From contig CM070873.1 of the NCBI GenBank assembly GCA_036365515.1, forward strand, positions 83,711,948-83,775,947: a stretch of DNA of 64,000 nt, in the 5' to 3' direction. Shown piece by piece: positions 1-7,700 of the stretch (position 1 is its first letter; each line of letters begins with the position of its first letter). A program made the translations under genes and the position numbers. The DNA is from Torymus aiolomorphi. Its lineage: Eukaryota > Arthropoda > Insecta > Hymenoptera > Torymidae. The notes beneath the pieces are model-generated. The model saw only the letters and a program-made list of their open reading frames with translations, was not told where the DNA came from and ran no database searches.

Positions 1-340
1 AGTTGAGCGCGTATCTTTTGTTGCTCAGATACATACAATTATTCTGTCTTAACAATTATATTTATCTGTATTAACATTATTTTTATGTCTTTAACTTGAA
101 TATGAAATTTAATATACACTAATTCATTTAAATAATTTACAATCCCCCTTTAAACTTAAACTCGTCCATCCTTATAATATTAAACGTGGGTCACATTAAC
201 ACTGTCCTCAAATGAATTAGATAATAAATCAAGAATAGATAATATTGTTGGGAAAGAACTTTTTAATGTCTAAGTAAATATGACAAAATGTTATGTAGAG
301 AAATATATTTTTTGGTATTATAACGGAGTTCTAGGATAAA
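1..340. other. AT-rich non-coding DNA, nothing recognised
   Basis: AT-rich sequence with short homopolymer runs. No ORF of note, RNA gene or repeat was recognised by eye. Confidence 0.5.
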
Positions 341-374
341 ATACGGAGAAAATAAGAATCTCGGTTCTCCGTAT
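341..374. repeat. Short perfect inverted repeat (hairpin)
   Basis: ATACGGAGAA at 341-350 is exactly complementary to TTCTCCGTAT at 365-374, giving a 10-bp stem with a 14-nt loop. It lies at the boundary between AT-rich DNA and the CpG-rich patch that follows. A terminator, RNA hairpin or transposon end cannot be told apart from sequence alone. Confidence 0.5.
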
Positions 375-1320
375 TCTATCGAACTCGTTTGACTCTCGTT
401 CCCGCGAATTCGTGCATCTCGAGCGTTTGTTGACATCGCTCGAACGATGTATTCGCGAGCTGCGCGCGGGGACTGCGCGACTTTGGCGGTTGCAAAGTCG
501 CGCTCGATTCATTTTTGAATCAGATTCTCTCGGGCTGTCAAACCGCGCGTACGCGAGTTAATTTGATCGTCCGCGAAGAAAACGGTATCGTGCGTCCTCA
601 CCAGTGCAGAGCAGCGCCCGTACACGTACCGACCACGAAGAGCAGCGCACGTGAGCAATCCGAGCCACTCTTGGGGTCCGAAGCGTCTGTAGGTGAACGC
701 TGGACGTTAGGACTCGGCCTGAACACTCCGAAGTCGACCGGAGGATAAGGCCTGACGCAGGAGCGGATTCGTGAGCGAGCGACGAGTGGAGTACACTCCT
801 CTCCCGGTAAGCCTCTTTGTACTTCCCGCGCAGCGATTTATTTGTGTGCTTTCGACTCGCAGCGGCGAGTTGCCGGTAGTGCGTTCACCGGCCCAGCGAA
901 AATAGATACCTTGATCCGCCCGCGCCGAGCGGCGGATCCCGTCTTCTTGTCGGCGCGCAACGCGACGCGTTCTTGATGTAAATGATTATTTAGAATAGAC
1001 CTTGTTATTGTGCTGTGAAATAATTGAGGCTATTCTTCATTTATCGACCTTAACCTAACCTTCTCCCGGATACCGCCGCCTCCGCGGGAAAACGACTCCG
1101 CCGGTTTTCATATCTGAGTCTAGTGGCCGCGCGCTTTACTCTTCGAGCGCGCGCTTTTCACTCAGCGATCCAATTAGTTGGAAAGCGAAGTTCGCGTGCG
1201 ATCTTCGCGTTGTTTTCTGGATTCCAGGAGCAGATCCCCGGGCAAGTCATTTTAGTCTGACACCCGCGGCACCGTGTTCTAGGGCATCGCTGGCCTGTGG
1301 CTTGTTGGGATTTTTCTCCA
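360..1320. other. CpG-rich patch without a supported gene
   Basis: This stretch is much richer in G+C and CpG than its surroundings and contains GC-rich inverted repeats, for example GATCCGCC with GGCGGATC near 914-939. Short ORFs on both strands (515-748 +, 1158-1457 -) show no recognisable domain and look like by-products of GC content. A promoter or CpG island, a solo LTR, or a GC-rich transposon fragment are all possible. I could not find paired LTR ends, so I leave it unassigned. Confidence 0.35.
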
Positions 1321-1784
1321 GAAGCCATCCCGTTACAGTATAAATATATAGGTTTTGGGTGTTTACGGGGTAGAAATCCCTCACACCACGGAGTCCGACG
1401 CTCCGTGATGGTCTTAATGGGCCTCCCTTCCTGCCAAAAGCAAGGACGGATGCTCAAGAAGATTCACCTAGTACCTCGGAAAAAAAATGACGTAGCTGTC
1501 AACAAAATTAAATATATACTACATATTGCATACATACATTTATTAGAAAGCGATAAGGAGGGTAGGAGGAAAGGAGGAGAAAGGGAGAAGAATAGGTTAT
1601 AGAGTTGCTGTGGAGGGGCGGAGGAGCGGCGATTGCAGTCACGAACAGAGAGAGCGAGGGTTGACCAATCTCCAACTATTTATTTTGGACCACTTGTGAG
1701 GCCCTCTTGCCGCAACGCCTAGTTACTGTATTAATCGAGGGCCTCGCCCGCAATTATTCAAATATTGTTACTCGCCTGTTACAA
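1321..1784. other. Mixed non-coding segment with a TATA-like motif
   Basis: A TATAAATA motif lies at 1339-1346, followed by a purine-rich stretch near 1556-1630. The motif could be a core promoter on the + strand, but no downstream coding sequence supports it. Nothing else was recognised. Confidence 0.2.
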
Positions 1785-2243
1785 GATATGGGCAATCTCG
1801 TCTCAAATATTATCTATTTCGTTCAAAAATGATTTCTCTTCTATTTTCACATTGCAAGTATTTAAGATACGAAGTCGAGGAAAAAAAATTATAAAAGTAC
1901 ACAGTCAAAGCTAAATTTTAAGCTCTGATTCGTTAAAAAAAATATTGATTTTTCAGAAAATTATAAGAAATCAAAGATAGTATAAGAAAGTGGTTAAAAA
2001 TTTCTCTTCATTTTAAGCGATTAAATTTTTAACAATTTTTTTACGCGATCTTTGATTGCTTATAATTTCGTGAAATATCAATATTTTTTTAAAGAATCAA
2101 AGTCAAGTTTTAACTTTTACGGTTTGCTTTTATAATTTTTCTTCCCCGCTTTCGTATCTTAAATACTTACAATGTGACAGCCAATAGAAGAGACATCATT
2201 TTAATACGAAATAGAGGATATTTGAGATGAGATTGCCCATATC
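1785..2243. mobile_element. Fold-back (hairpin) MITE-like element, about 459 bp
   Basis: The sequence reads as one long imperfect palindrome centred near 2013. The left arm starts GATATGGGCAATCTC and the right arm ends with its complement GATTGCCCATATC. Matching blocks run inward on both sides: the CAAATAT/TATTT blocks, the AAGTATTTAAGATACGAA block and its partner near 2150-2172, the AAATATTGAT block and its partner near 2078-2092, and GTTAAAAATTT against AAATTTTTAAC around the centre. Arms are about 225 bp. There is no coding capacity. This suits a non-autonomous fold-back or MITE element. A transcript would form a long hairpin RNA. No clear target-site duplication was found. Confidence 0.7.
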
Positions 2244-2690
2244 TCAAGAAAACCGCTGCTAACTGCTTTAGCAGAATGCTTTCTGAAAGAGACAAGGAAA
2301 ATTACATTGAATTTTATATAAATTTAAATAAAATTTTCTAATAAAATTATTGTGAATGCGTACCCGTAAAAGATAAATAATGAGGAAGCATAAATTTATT
2401 TTTTGATTATTTTTACGAGTAGAAGCTTATACTATCTCGCAATAACGACGGCGTAAAATTAACGTAAAATAACAAAAAATATCGTAAAACAACGTAACGT
2501 AACGGACCTACATCTCTATTCCTATACACAGCGGTTTCACGAAGGTTTCATATATCCTCTAACCCAGGCGCGTTTGTTTTTCTATAATTATGTAGTAGCA
2601 GCAGTTCCATGATTTTAAAGTACAATTTCTGTATAAGCAACGAAAAAAATATTATCGATTTTTCCATTTTTTTTTTCTTTTTTTTAACCG
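2244..2690. other. AT-rich non-coding DNA with CGTAAAA-type microrepeat
   Basis: Between the fold-back element and the first dispersed-motif copy there is only AT-rich sequence. At about 2450-2505 the string CGTAAAA or ACGTAAC recurs several times, giving a short degenerate tandem repeat. No gene was recognised. Confidence 0.4.
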
Positions 2691-2692
2691 AC

Positions 2693-2800
2693 TTCGTATT
2701 ATCCAATTGGGTCGACAAAAATATGGATTGATAGGTAATTTCAATACCTTTAAGAAAATGTGACTACTTCGACAGATATCCAATTCCCAACGCCGTAAAA
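2693..2800. repeat. Dispersed repeat, copy 1 (ATTGATAGGTAATTT motif)
   Basis: The copy carries GACAAAAATATGGATTGATA, then GGTAATTTCAATACC, then TTTAAGAAAATG, followed by a GATATCC block. The same order of blocks occurs near 3165 and 5650, so this is a dispersed repeat family. Its parent element was not identified. Confidence 0.6.
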
Positions 2801-3011
2801 TAGTATATTATATACCAAGGGCGTAAAGTGGGCCTTTTTAGACCGAGTGTGGAGTTTGCATTACGAGTAGAAGCCGAGTGCGTTTTGCGAGTCGAAGACG
2901 AGTACTGCAATTACATGAGGTCAAAAAGCACACTTTGCCTTTAGTGCACATGATATTTTTTGTGACACAGGTTTGGATTTTCGCTACGGAACTTCTGCGT
3001 CGGCCATGCCT

Positions 3012-3132
3012 TTACTTTTGCGCCCGCTCCGGCACTTTCGCGTCCGTAAGGCCTACTTTTGCGCCCGCTTCGACACTTTTGCACCCGCTCCGTTACTTTT
3101 GCACCCACTCCGTTATTTTTACGTCCGCTGGT
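3012..3132. repeat. 20-bp minisatellite, about 6 copies
   Basis: Six head-to-tail degenerate copies of TTACTTTTGCGCCCGCTCCG start at about 3012, 3032, 3052, 3073, 3093 and 3113. The third copy is 21 bp. The repetitive short ORFs over this stretch are translations of the minisatellite and not genes. It lies between copies 1 and 2 of the dispersed motif and could be an internal variable-number repeat of that element. Confidence 0.75.
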
Positions 3133-3164
3133 CTAAAATCGATTACTTTAAACCCCTTTTTTAT

Positions 3165-3245
3165 GCCGACAAAAATATGCATTGATAGGTAATTTTAGGG
3201 CCTTTAAGAAAATGGGTCTACTTCCGACCGATATCCCAACCCGGC
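3165..3245. repeat. Dispersed repeat, copy 2 (ATTGATAGGTAATTT motif)
   Basis: The block order matches copy 1: GACAAAAATATGCATTGATA, GGTAATTTTAGGGCC, TTTAAGAAAATGGG, then a GATATCCC block. It sits about 455 bp downstream of copy 1, with the minisatellite between them. The two could be duplicated ends of one element. Confidence 0.6.
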
Positions 3246-3614
3246 GACAAAAAAAAAATTTTTTTCGATTTTACTATGCACTTGGAAACCAATATAAAAT
3301 AGGACATTAGCCCTAATTATGCAAGAATATGGAAAAATTCCGAATTTTGCAATTGGTTTAGACAATCATTGTTTAAACAAATTGTGCAAAATTCATTTTT
3401 CCGGAATTCTGACAGTGGAATTTGATTCTACATCGAAAATTACTAAAGGAACGACTGTTAGTTCCATGATTATCCAATTTGTTAGCTAATAATAGCGTTA
3501 TAAACAATTAGTGAAATGAACCAACTGCATGCATATGGGCGCGGATGCCCATGACCAAGCAATGAGCCCGAGCCCTTCGGAACTAATGTAGAACAGGGCA
3601 TTAGCCATAATTAT

Positions 3615-3706
3615 GCAAGAATATGGAAAAATTCCGAATTTTGCAATTTTTTAAAACAATCATTGTTTTTAAAAATTGCAATTTCGGAATTTTTCCATAC
3701 TCTTGC
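3615..3706. repeat. Near-perfect 92-bp hairpin
   Basis: GCAAGAATATGGAAAAATTC on the left pairs with its complement ending GGAATTTTTCCATACTCTTGC on the right. The stem is about 43 bp with few mismatches and the loop is very short, near 3660. A weaker version of the same palindrome lies near 3319-3410 inside the left arm. The hairpin forms the inner edge of the left arm of the larger inverted-repeat element. Confidence 0.7.
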
Positions 3707-5265
3707 TGTTTGAGAATGCCATAATTTATAATGAGGACATGCCGTGGGTGTTTACAAAATAAATTGAGAACCAAACACTTTAGTAAATTAAATTATAATA
3801 TATTGAAAACTGTCTATAAAATTAATCTCTATTACATATTTAAATTAAGTTATTTAAAGATTGATATAAAAGTTATTACAAAGATTGATATTAAATGTGT
3901 GTGTAACTGTTACAATAAATAGTTGAGTGTATGACTGTTACAAAATTATATTTGAGTGTATGAGTGTTACAATTTCAGTGTATGAGTTTTCCTGTGTGAG
4001 TGTGGGTGAGTTTTACAATTGGAGTGCATGAGTTTTCTAAATTACGTTGAGAGTCACTGATGAGAGTAACCATGCAATAAATAACACAATTAAATATTAT
4101 TGAGTTGATTTTGGTTGAGTTCCAATGAGATGACACGATTAGGTATTACTGATCCAATCGTGCCTGAGTATTTCCTAATTATACCGCGTGGTTATACGTT
4201 TACTATAGCAGCACACTTCTGTATAAAATGGCCGCATGTAATTGAGTATTTACCTTCTCGCACGTAGCGTTGTATTAATCGCCTACGCTTATGAGTTGGT
4301 CCTATGATGGTGACTCCGCAACGATGATGTGCAGTTGAGTAAAGCCGTAAGTTGAGATGAGGAAGCCGTTGAGATGAGTGCGAGGATGCGAAGCAGCCGA
4401 GGAGGGCAGCCAGATAAAATCCATAGTTGAGAAAGCAGTAGTTGAGTGTTGCATAGTGGTTGTTGAGAGGTGCCGTGGCCGCCTCTCACGCTGCAAAATG
4501 ATCGCTGGCTTCGCAGCGATTATATTAATCCGGAAGGTGTGAGAAAAAGCCGATTGCGATGCACAGAAGCAGGTGAGTTGCGCCAAATGAGAAAAGCCAG
4601 TGAGCAGATCCATTTGAGGAGAGCCAGATGAGAAGTTTCCAGTTGAGAAGGCCAGTGAAGCCTCCTCTTTGAGAGCAGTCTCCAAAGTGCAGCAGATGCC
4701 GCGTGAGATTTTCCTCGTGGTGCGCTCGAAGCATCGAGCGCCGGCGAGAAGATGCCGCTTGGACGTCGCCGCCGTGTGAGAAGTTCCGTGTGAGAGACAC
4801 TGCTGCATGAGAGATTCCGTGTGAGACGACGCTGTATGAGATGTTCATGCTGAGAGAGAGAAAGAGAGAGAGAGAGACCACTTGAGTTGATCCACCATTA
4901 GAATTGCCGAAGGTATGAGTTTCTCCACGTGGCAGACCGTAACATGGATGGATTTTGAGTAGAGTGAGAATGCCGTGTGAGTTGGCTATGCGGCCTCGTG
5001 GCGAGCACGCCGTCCTGACTAACTAGACTGAATGAATGAGCACTTCCGTCTTCTTCCTCGCCTCGTTGTTACCGAGGAGTCAAATCAGCGTCTCTCACAT
5101 TTACATGTGTAAACGTGAGAGAGACAGCATGATTTTTGCCATACTCGGCTAATCAGTGTAGCGATTCAGCTGTTCCGCAGAGAGCAGCTGATGAGTACTG
5201 CCGTCGCGCTATCCCTCAGTCGCGCAACCGCGGGAAATTCAAAACATTGATATTTCCCAAACACT
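3707..5265 (+). repeat. TGAG-rich interior of the inverted-repeat element
   Basis: From about 3915 to 5000 the top strand repeats TGAG (TTGAGT, TATGAGT, GTGTGAG, GTTGAGA) every 10-25 bases, while the complementary CTCA is rare until about 5070. It becomes more GC-rich from about 4280, with recurring GCCG or GCAG between TGAG motifs, and includes a GA-rich run at 4852-4877. A minus-strand ORF (4302-4808, 168 codons) is open because of this composition. Its translation is Ser/Thr/His-rich and has no family resemblance, so I do not call a gene. The interior may be cargo of the element or a decayed short-period repeat. Confidence 0.45.
5090..5125. repeat. 36-bp near-perfect palindrome
   Basis: GTCTCTCACATTTACA followed by TGTGTAAACGTGAGAGAGAC is self-complementary apart from about one mismatch and a small register shift. 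A second short inverted repeat (CAGCTG...CAGCTG) follows near 5168-5190. Both lie just inside the right arm of the large inverted-repeat element. Confidence 0.55.
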
Positions 5266-5644
5266 TGCATAATTATGGCTAATGCCCTGTTTTACATTGG
5301 TTCCGACGTGTTCGGGCTCATGGTTTGGTCATGGGCATCGGCGCCGATATGCATGCAGTTGGTTCATTTCACTAATCGTTTATAACGCTATTATTAGTTA
5401 ACAAATTGGATAATCATGGAACTAACAGTCACTCCTTTAGTAATTTTCGATGTAGAATCAAATTCCGCTGTCAGAATTCCGGAAAAATGAATTTTGCACA
5501 ATTTGTTTAAACAATGATTGTCTAAACCAATTGCAAAATTCGGAATTTTTCCATATTCTTGCATAATTGGGGCTAATGTCGTATTTTACATTGGTTCTCA
5601 AGTGCTCAGGCTCATGGGTTAGCCATGGGCATTAATGGGTTAAT

Positions 5645-5709
5645 ATTATCCGATCGGGCCGACAAAAATATGGATTGATAGGTAATTTCAAAACCTTTAA
5701 GAAAATGCC
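5645..5709. repeat. Dispersed repeat, copy 3, interrupted by a TIR element
   Basis: This has the same block order as copies 1 and 2 (ATTATCC, GACAAAAATATGGATTGATA, GGTAATTTCAAAACC, TTTAAGAAAATG). The match stops just before the 143-bp TIR element at 5713, which suggests that the TIR element inserted into this repeat. Confidence 0.6.
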
Positions 5710-5712
5710 GTC

Positions 5713-5855
5713 TATTAAGCTAGCAGATCACTTTTACGACCCGGGCTTATAAACAATACCTTCATTTTCTGCTAATTTTCTGCTAATTTTCTACGCCCAC
5801 ACGAATTTTTCTGCTCCAGCCGTTTCCGAGAAACATGCGATCTGTTAGCTTAATA
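5713..5855 (+). mobile_element. 143-bp TIR (MITE-like) element, single copy
   Basis: The left end TATTAAGCTAGCAGATCAC is the inverted complement, with two mismatches, of the right end GCGATCTGTTAGCTTAATA. The 3' part (CTCCAGCCGTTTCCGAGAAAC then GCGATCTG) matches the 3' part of the 292-bp units at 11.6-14.8 kb, and the first 16 bases match their 5' end, but the middle is much shorter. It is therefore a short internally deleted or ancestral member of the family that forms the later array. It ends 5 bp before the proposed LTR start. Confidence 0.65.
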
Positions 5856-6144
5856 TTAACTGTGACGTAGCAAATTGCACGCCACATGGAAAAGTGCAGA
5901 CATGGAGGTACGCGGCAGTCGCGGCGAGCAACGTTCAGGCATGCGACGTCGTACACACACCCACATGTGCGTGCCCGCCCTACCGCTACCCTTTCCCCGC
6001 GCGCAACTCCTTCCAGGTTCTCTCCTCACGTGCATCTCTGGCCAGGAGACGAAGAAACCAGCAGCGGCTACAGCAAGAACAAGCTATAGCTGGAGCATGA
6101 GCGAGCTCGCTCTCCCATGCGGCTGACAGGAGCAGCCGACAGCC

Positions 6145-6178
6145 GAGAGAAGGAGAGAGAGAGAGAGAGAGGGAGAGA
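6145..6178. repeat. GA microsatellite in the LTR
   Basis: Purine run of mostly GA dinucleotides (GAGAGAAGGAGAGAGAGAGA onward). It is the smaller of two GA tracts in the LTR. Confidence 0.8.
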
Positions 6179-6476
6179 CGCCGTGGCTCAGCGCTGTATC
6201 GGACATCCGCCAAACGGCGCGTGCTCGCGCGCGCCGTGGTGAAGAAGGCGGCCGATGGACGAACGAGGGCACAGCTGAGCAGAGCAGCGTGAGCGCATCG
6301 GCCGGCATATTCATTCTGTCGCCTACCGCCGTGCCGCGTGCTCGATAGAGTTTTCTCTCGTTGCTACCGCCGTGCCTCGTGCGTGAGAGAGTGTGTCGCT
6401 TGGAGAGGATCGCGCGTGCTCGTCGATAGACCTCGCCGCCGTTGGGGAGAGTGCCGTAGAGCCCGCCTCGTCGAGG

Positions 6477-6480
<4 letters not shown>

Positions 6481-6522
<42 letters not shown>
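6481..6522. repeat. Pure (GA)21 microsatellite in the LTR
   Basis: Uninterrupted GA dinucleotides over 42 bp, followed by AAGAGAGAC. Such tracts bind GAGA-type factors in insects and can act as promoter elements; a role in this LTR is inference. The Arg-Glu and Ser-Leu repeat ORFs over it are not genes. Confidence 0.9.
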
Positions 6523-6526
<4 letters not shown>

Positions 6527-6803
6527 AGACCGAGAGGAAGTCAGCCGCCGCAGCAGCCGAATCCTGGCAGAGGTTTGTGTCCCGTGTGTTCCTCCCCACG
6601 TCCCCCGCCGTGTGTGTGTGCGCGTCCGCGTCGGGAGTTGCGGAGTTCTGAATTCGCGCCAGCTGCAGCTCGTGCTGTAGCTGTAGCTTAGAGTAGGTTT
6701 ATTGCTCCCGGCTGAAGCTAGCCAGCGAAGGCGTTTTGTTGAACGGTGCAAGTGACGCGTGCACCTGGCGCCCATATTAGTGTGTAAAAGCAGATTAGTG
6801 ATT

Positions 6804-6809
6804 AATAAA
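6804..6809 (+). terminator. AATAAA polyadenylation signal in the LTR
   Basis: AATAAA in the context ATTAATAAATTAC, 81 bp upstream of the proposed LTR end. The spacing suits the R-region poly(A) signal of an LTR element. Confidence 0.45.
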
Positions 6810-6892
6810 TTACTTAGAGTTTTACCCGGTTGTTTCGATGTTTAATAATTACCCGCGAACCTCTGCCTTGATCCCCGGCAGAGCGTTACAAG

Positions 6893-6911
6893 TGGCGCAG
6901 CCAACGTGGGG
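6893..6911 (+). promoter_or_regulatory. Primer-binding site (tRNA primer)
   Basis: TGGCGCAGCCAACGTGGGG starts 2 bp after the LTR end. The initial TGG, complementary to the CCA end of tRNAs, and the position are standard for minus-strand priming in LTR elements. I have not assigned the tRNA species. Confidence 0.65.
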
Positions 6912-6925
6912 TCACGGTAAAGGCC

Positions 6926-7111
6926 ATGGCAAAGTTAAGGGATCTGCGTCGTGATTTCGCCATCGCGGCACGCACACACAACGGGGAACCGCGCGGGAGA
7001 AGCGTTCTGGCAGCCATTTTGCGCTCCAAGTATCTACCTCATGTAGGTGTTAATCAACGCCGTGAGCAAATTGAATTTAGCCAGACGCTTCAGATTAAGT
7101 TGCTGGAATAA
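6926..7111 (+). CDS. Small ORF in the retrotransposon leader (61 aa)
   Basis: An ATG 15 bp after the PBS opens a 61-codon frame rich in Arg and Lys (start MAKLRDLRRDFAIAARTHNG). It is not in frame with gag: its codons start at positions with remainder 2 mod 3 and gag at remainder 0. It could be an upstream ORF modulating gag translation, a short leader peptide, or chance. No family is recognised. Codon composition looks more coding-like than the AT-rich leader that follows, but this is weak evidence. Confidence 0.3.
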   Translation: MAKLRDLRRDFAIAARTHNGEPRGRSVLAAILRSKYLPHVGVNQRREQIEFSQTLQIKLLE

Positions 7112-7700
7112 TTTTGTTTCAAATAATAATTTAATTACTTGAGAAATTTTATTGCGATTTGTGTGTGATTTTGCGATTAAGAGTTAATGAGATACTCGCA
7201 AAATCACATCTTGCTACAGCCTTAGCCACGCGGCACAGAGAATTGTTGCAACGTGCTCAGGAAGTGTGAAGATTAAGAGTAACCTCCTGAACACGCGTGC
7301 ACGACAGAATCAATTTCCTGTTTTACGTTTTTTTTGTTTGACATTTTTGTCATTTCGTTTTTATATTTCGTTCCCGGTTGGAGAGATTTCTCGGTTACGT
7401 CCTTTTCCGAAACCTTTGGAATTCCCACACCTCCGTTAATAGATTTTTAGAAACGGGGAAGGGGGGGGGGGGATTTTTCGGTTTTACCTAATCGGGAAGA
7501 TTGCGAGGAATAAGTGCGTAATTGTCGCGCTTACTTTCTCACGTGGATTTCTTTTCTTTCTTTTTGCTTTTGCTTGCTTGCTTGAAAACAGTTTTTTTTG
7601 GTCTCATTAGCATTAAAGTAAAATTTAAATCGGTAAAGTTAGGATTGAAGAGAAAATCAACGGAGCTATTCGACCGAGGCTAACTGAGAAGGTAATTCAG
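7112..7700 (+). other. Retrotransposon untranslated leader
   Basis: Non-coding sequence between the small ORF and the gag start, with a G12 homopolymer at 7461-7472 and T-rich tracts around 7320-7380 and 7550-7600. This is where a packaging signal would be expected, but none can be identified from sequence alone. Confidence 0.5.

Larger units (their letters stand above)
3279..5611. mobile_element. Long-inverted-repeat (fold-back) element, 2.3 kb
   Basis: The left arm (3279-about 3612) is the imperfect reverse complement of the right arm (about 5266-5611) over roughly 335-345 bp. Outer ends read GCACTTGGAAACC and, on the other side, GGTTCTCAAGTGC. Shared internal blocks include a CCAACTGCATGCATAT block and an AGTTCCATGATTATCCAATT block. 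Within each arm, a CATTAGCC-TAATTATGCAAGAAT block occurs twice about 296 bp apart. The 1.6-kb interior has no recognisable transposase. This suits a non-autonomous long-TIR or fold-back DNA element. The superfamily is unknown and no target-site duplication was identified. Confidence 0.65.
5861..6890 (+). repeat. Probable 5' LTR of the Gypsy element
   Basis: It starts TGTGACGT and ends GCGTTACA, giving TG...CA ends with a 7-bp imperfect terminal inverted repeat (TGTGACG against CGTTACA). The end lies 2 bp before a PBS-like sequence. An AATAAA signal is at 6804-6809, about 80 bp before the end, as expected for R/U5. The body is GC-rich with GA microsatellites. With no 3' LTR present the left boundary is an inference. 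Confidence 0.6.

Noticed and set aside
1046..1062. Insect telomere-type repeat (CCTTAACCTAACC)
   Set aside because: Only about two degenerate units, too short to call a telomeric tract.
1158..1602. Opposite-strand ORFs near 1.2-1.6 kb
   Set aside because: They overlap one another, have no recognisable domain, and fit the composition of the CpG-rich patch.
2878..3192. ORF of 104 codons
   Set aside because: Most of it is a translation of the 20-bp minisatellite, and a second frame over the same bases is equally open.
4302..4881. Minus-strand ORFs of 168 and 118 codons
   Set aside because: They overlap each other in different frames, lie in the strand-biased TGAG region (TGAG on + avoids some stops on -), and show no domain or natural N-terminus.
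5875..6775. Cluster of overlapping ORFs on both strands with Arg-Glu or Ser-Leu repeats
   Set aside because: Caused by GA microsatellites and the GC-rich LTR; mutually overlapping and low in complexity.
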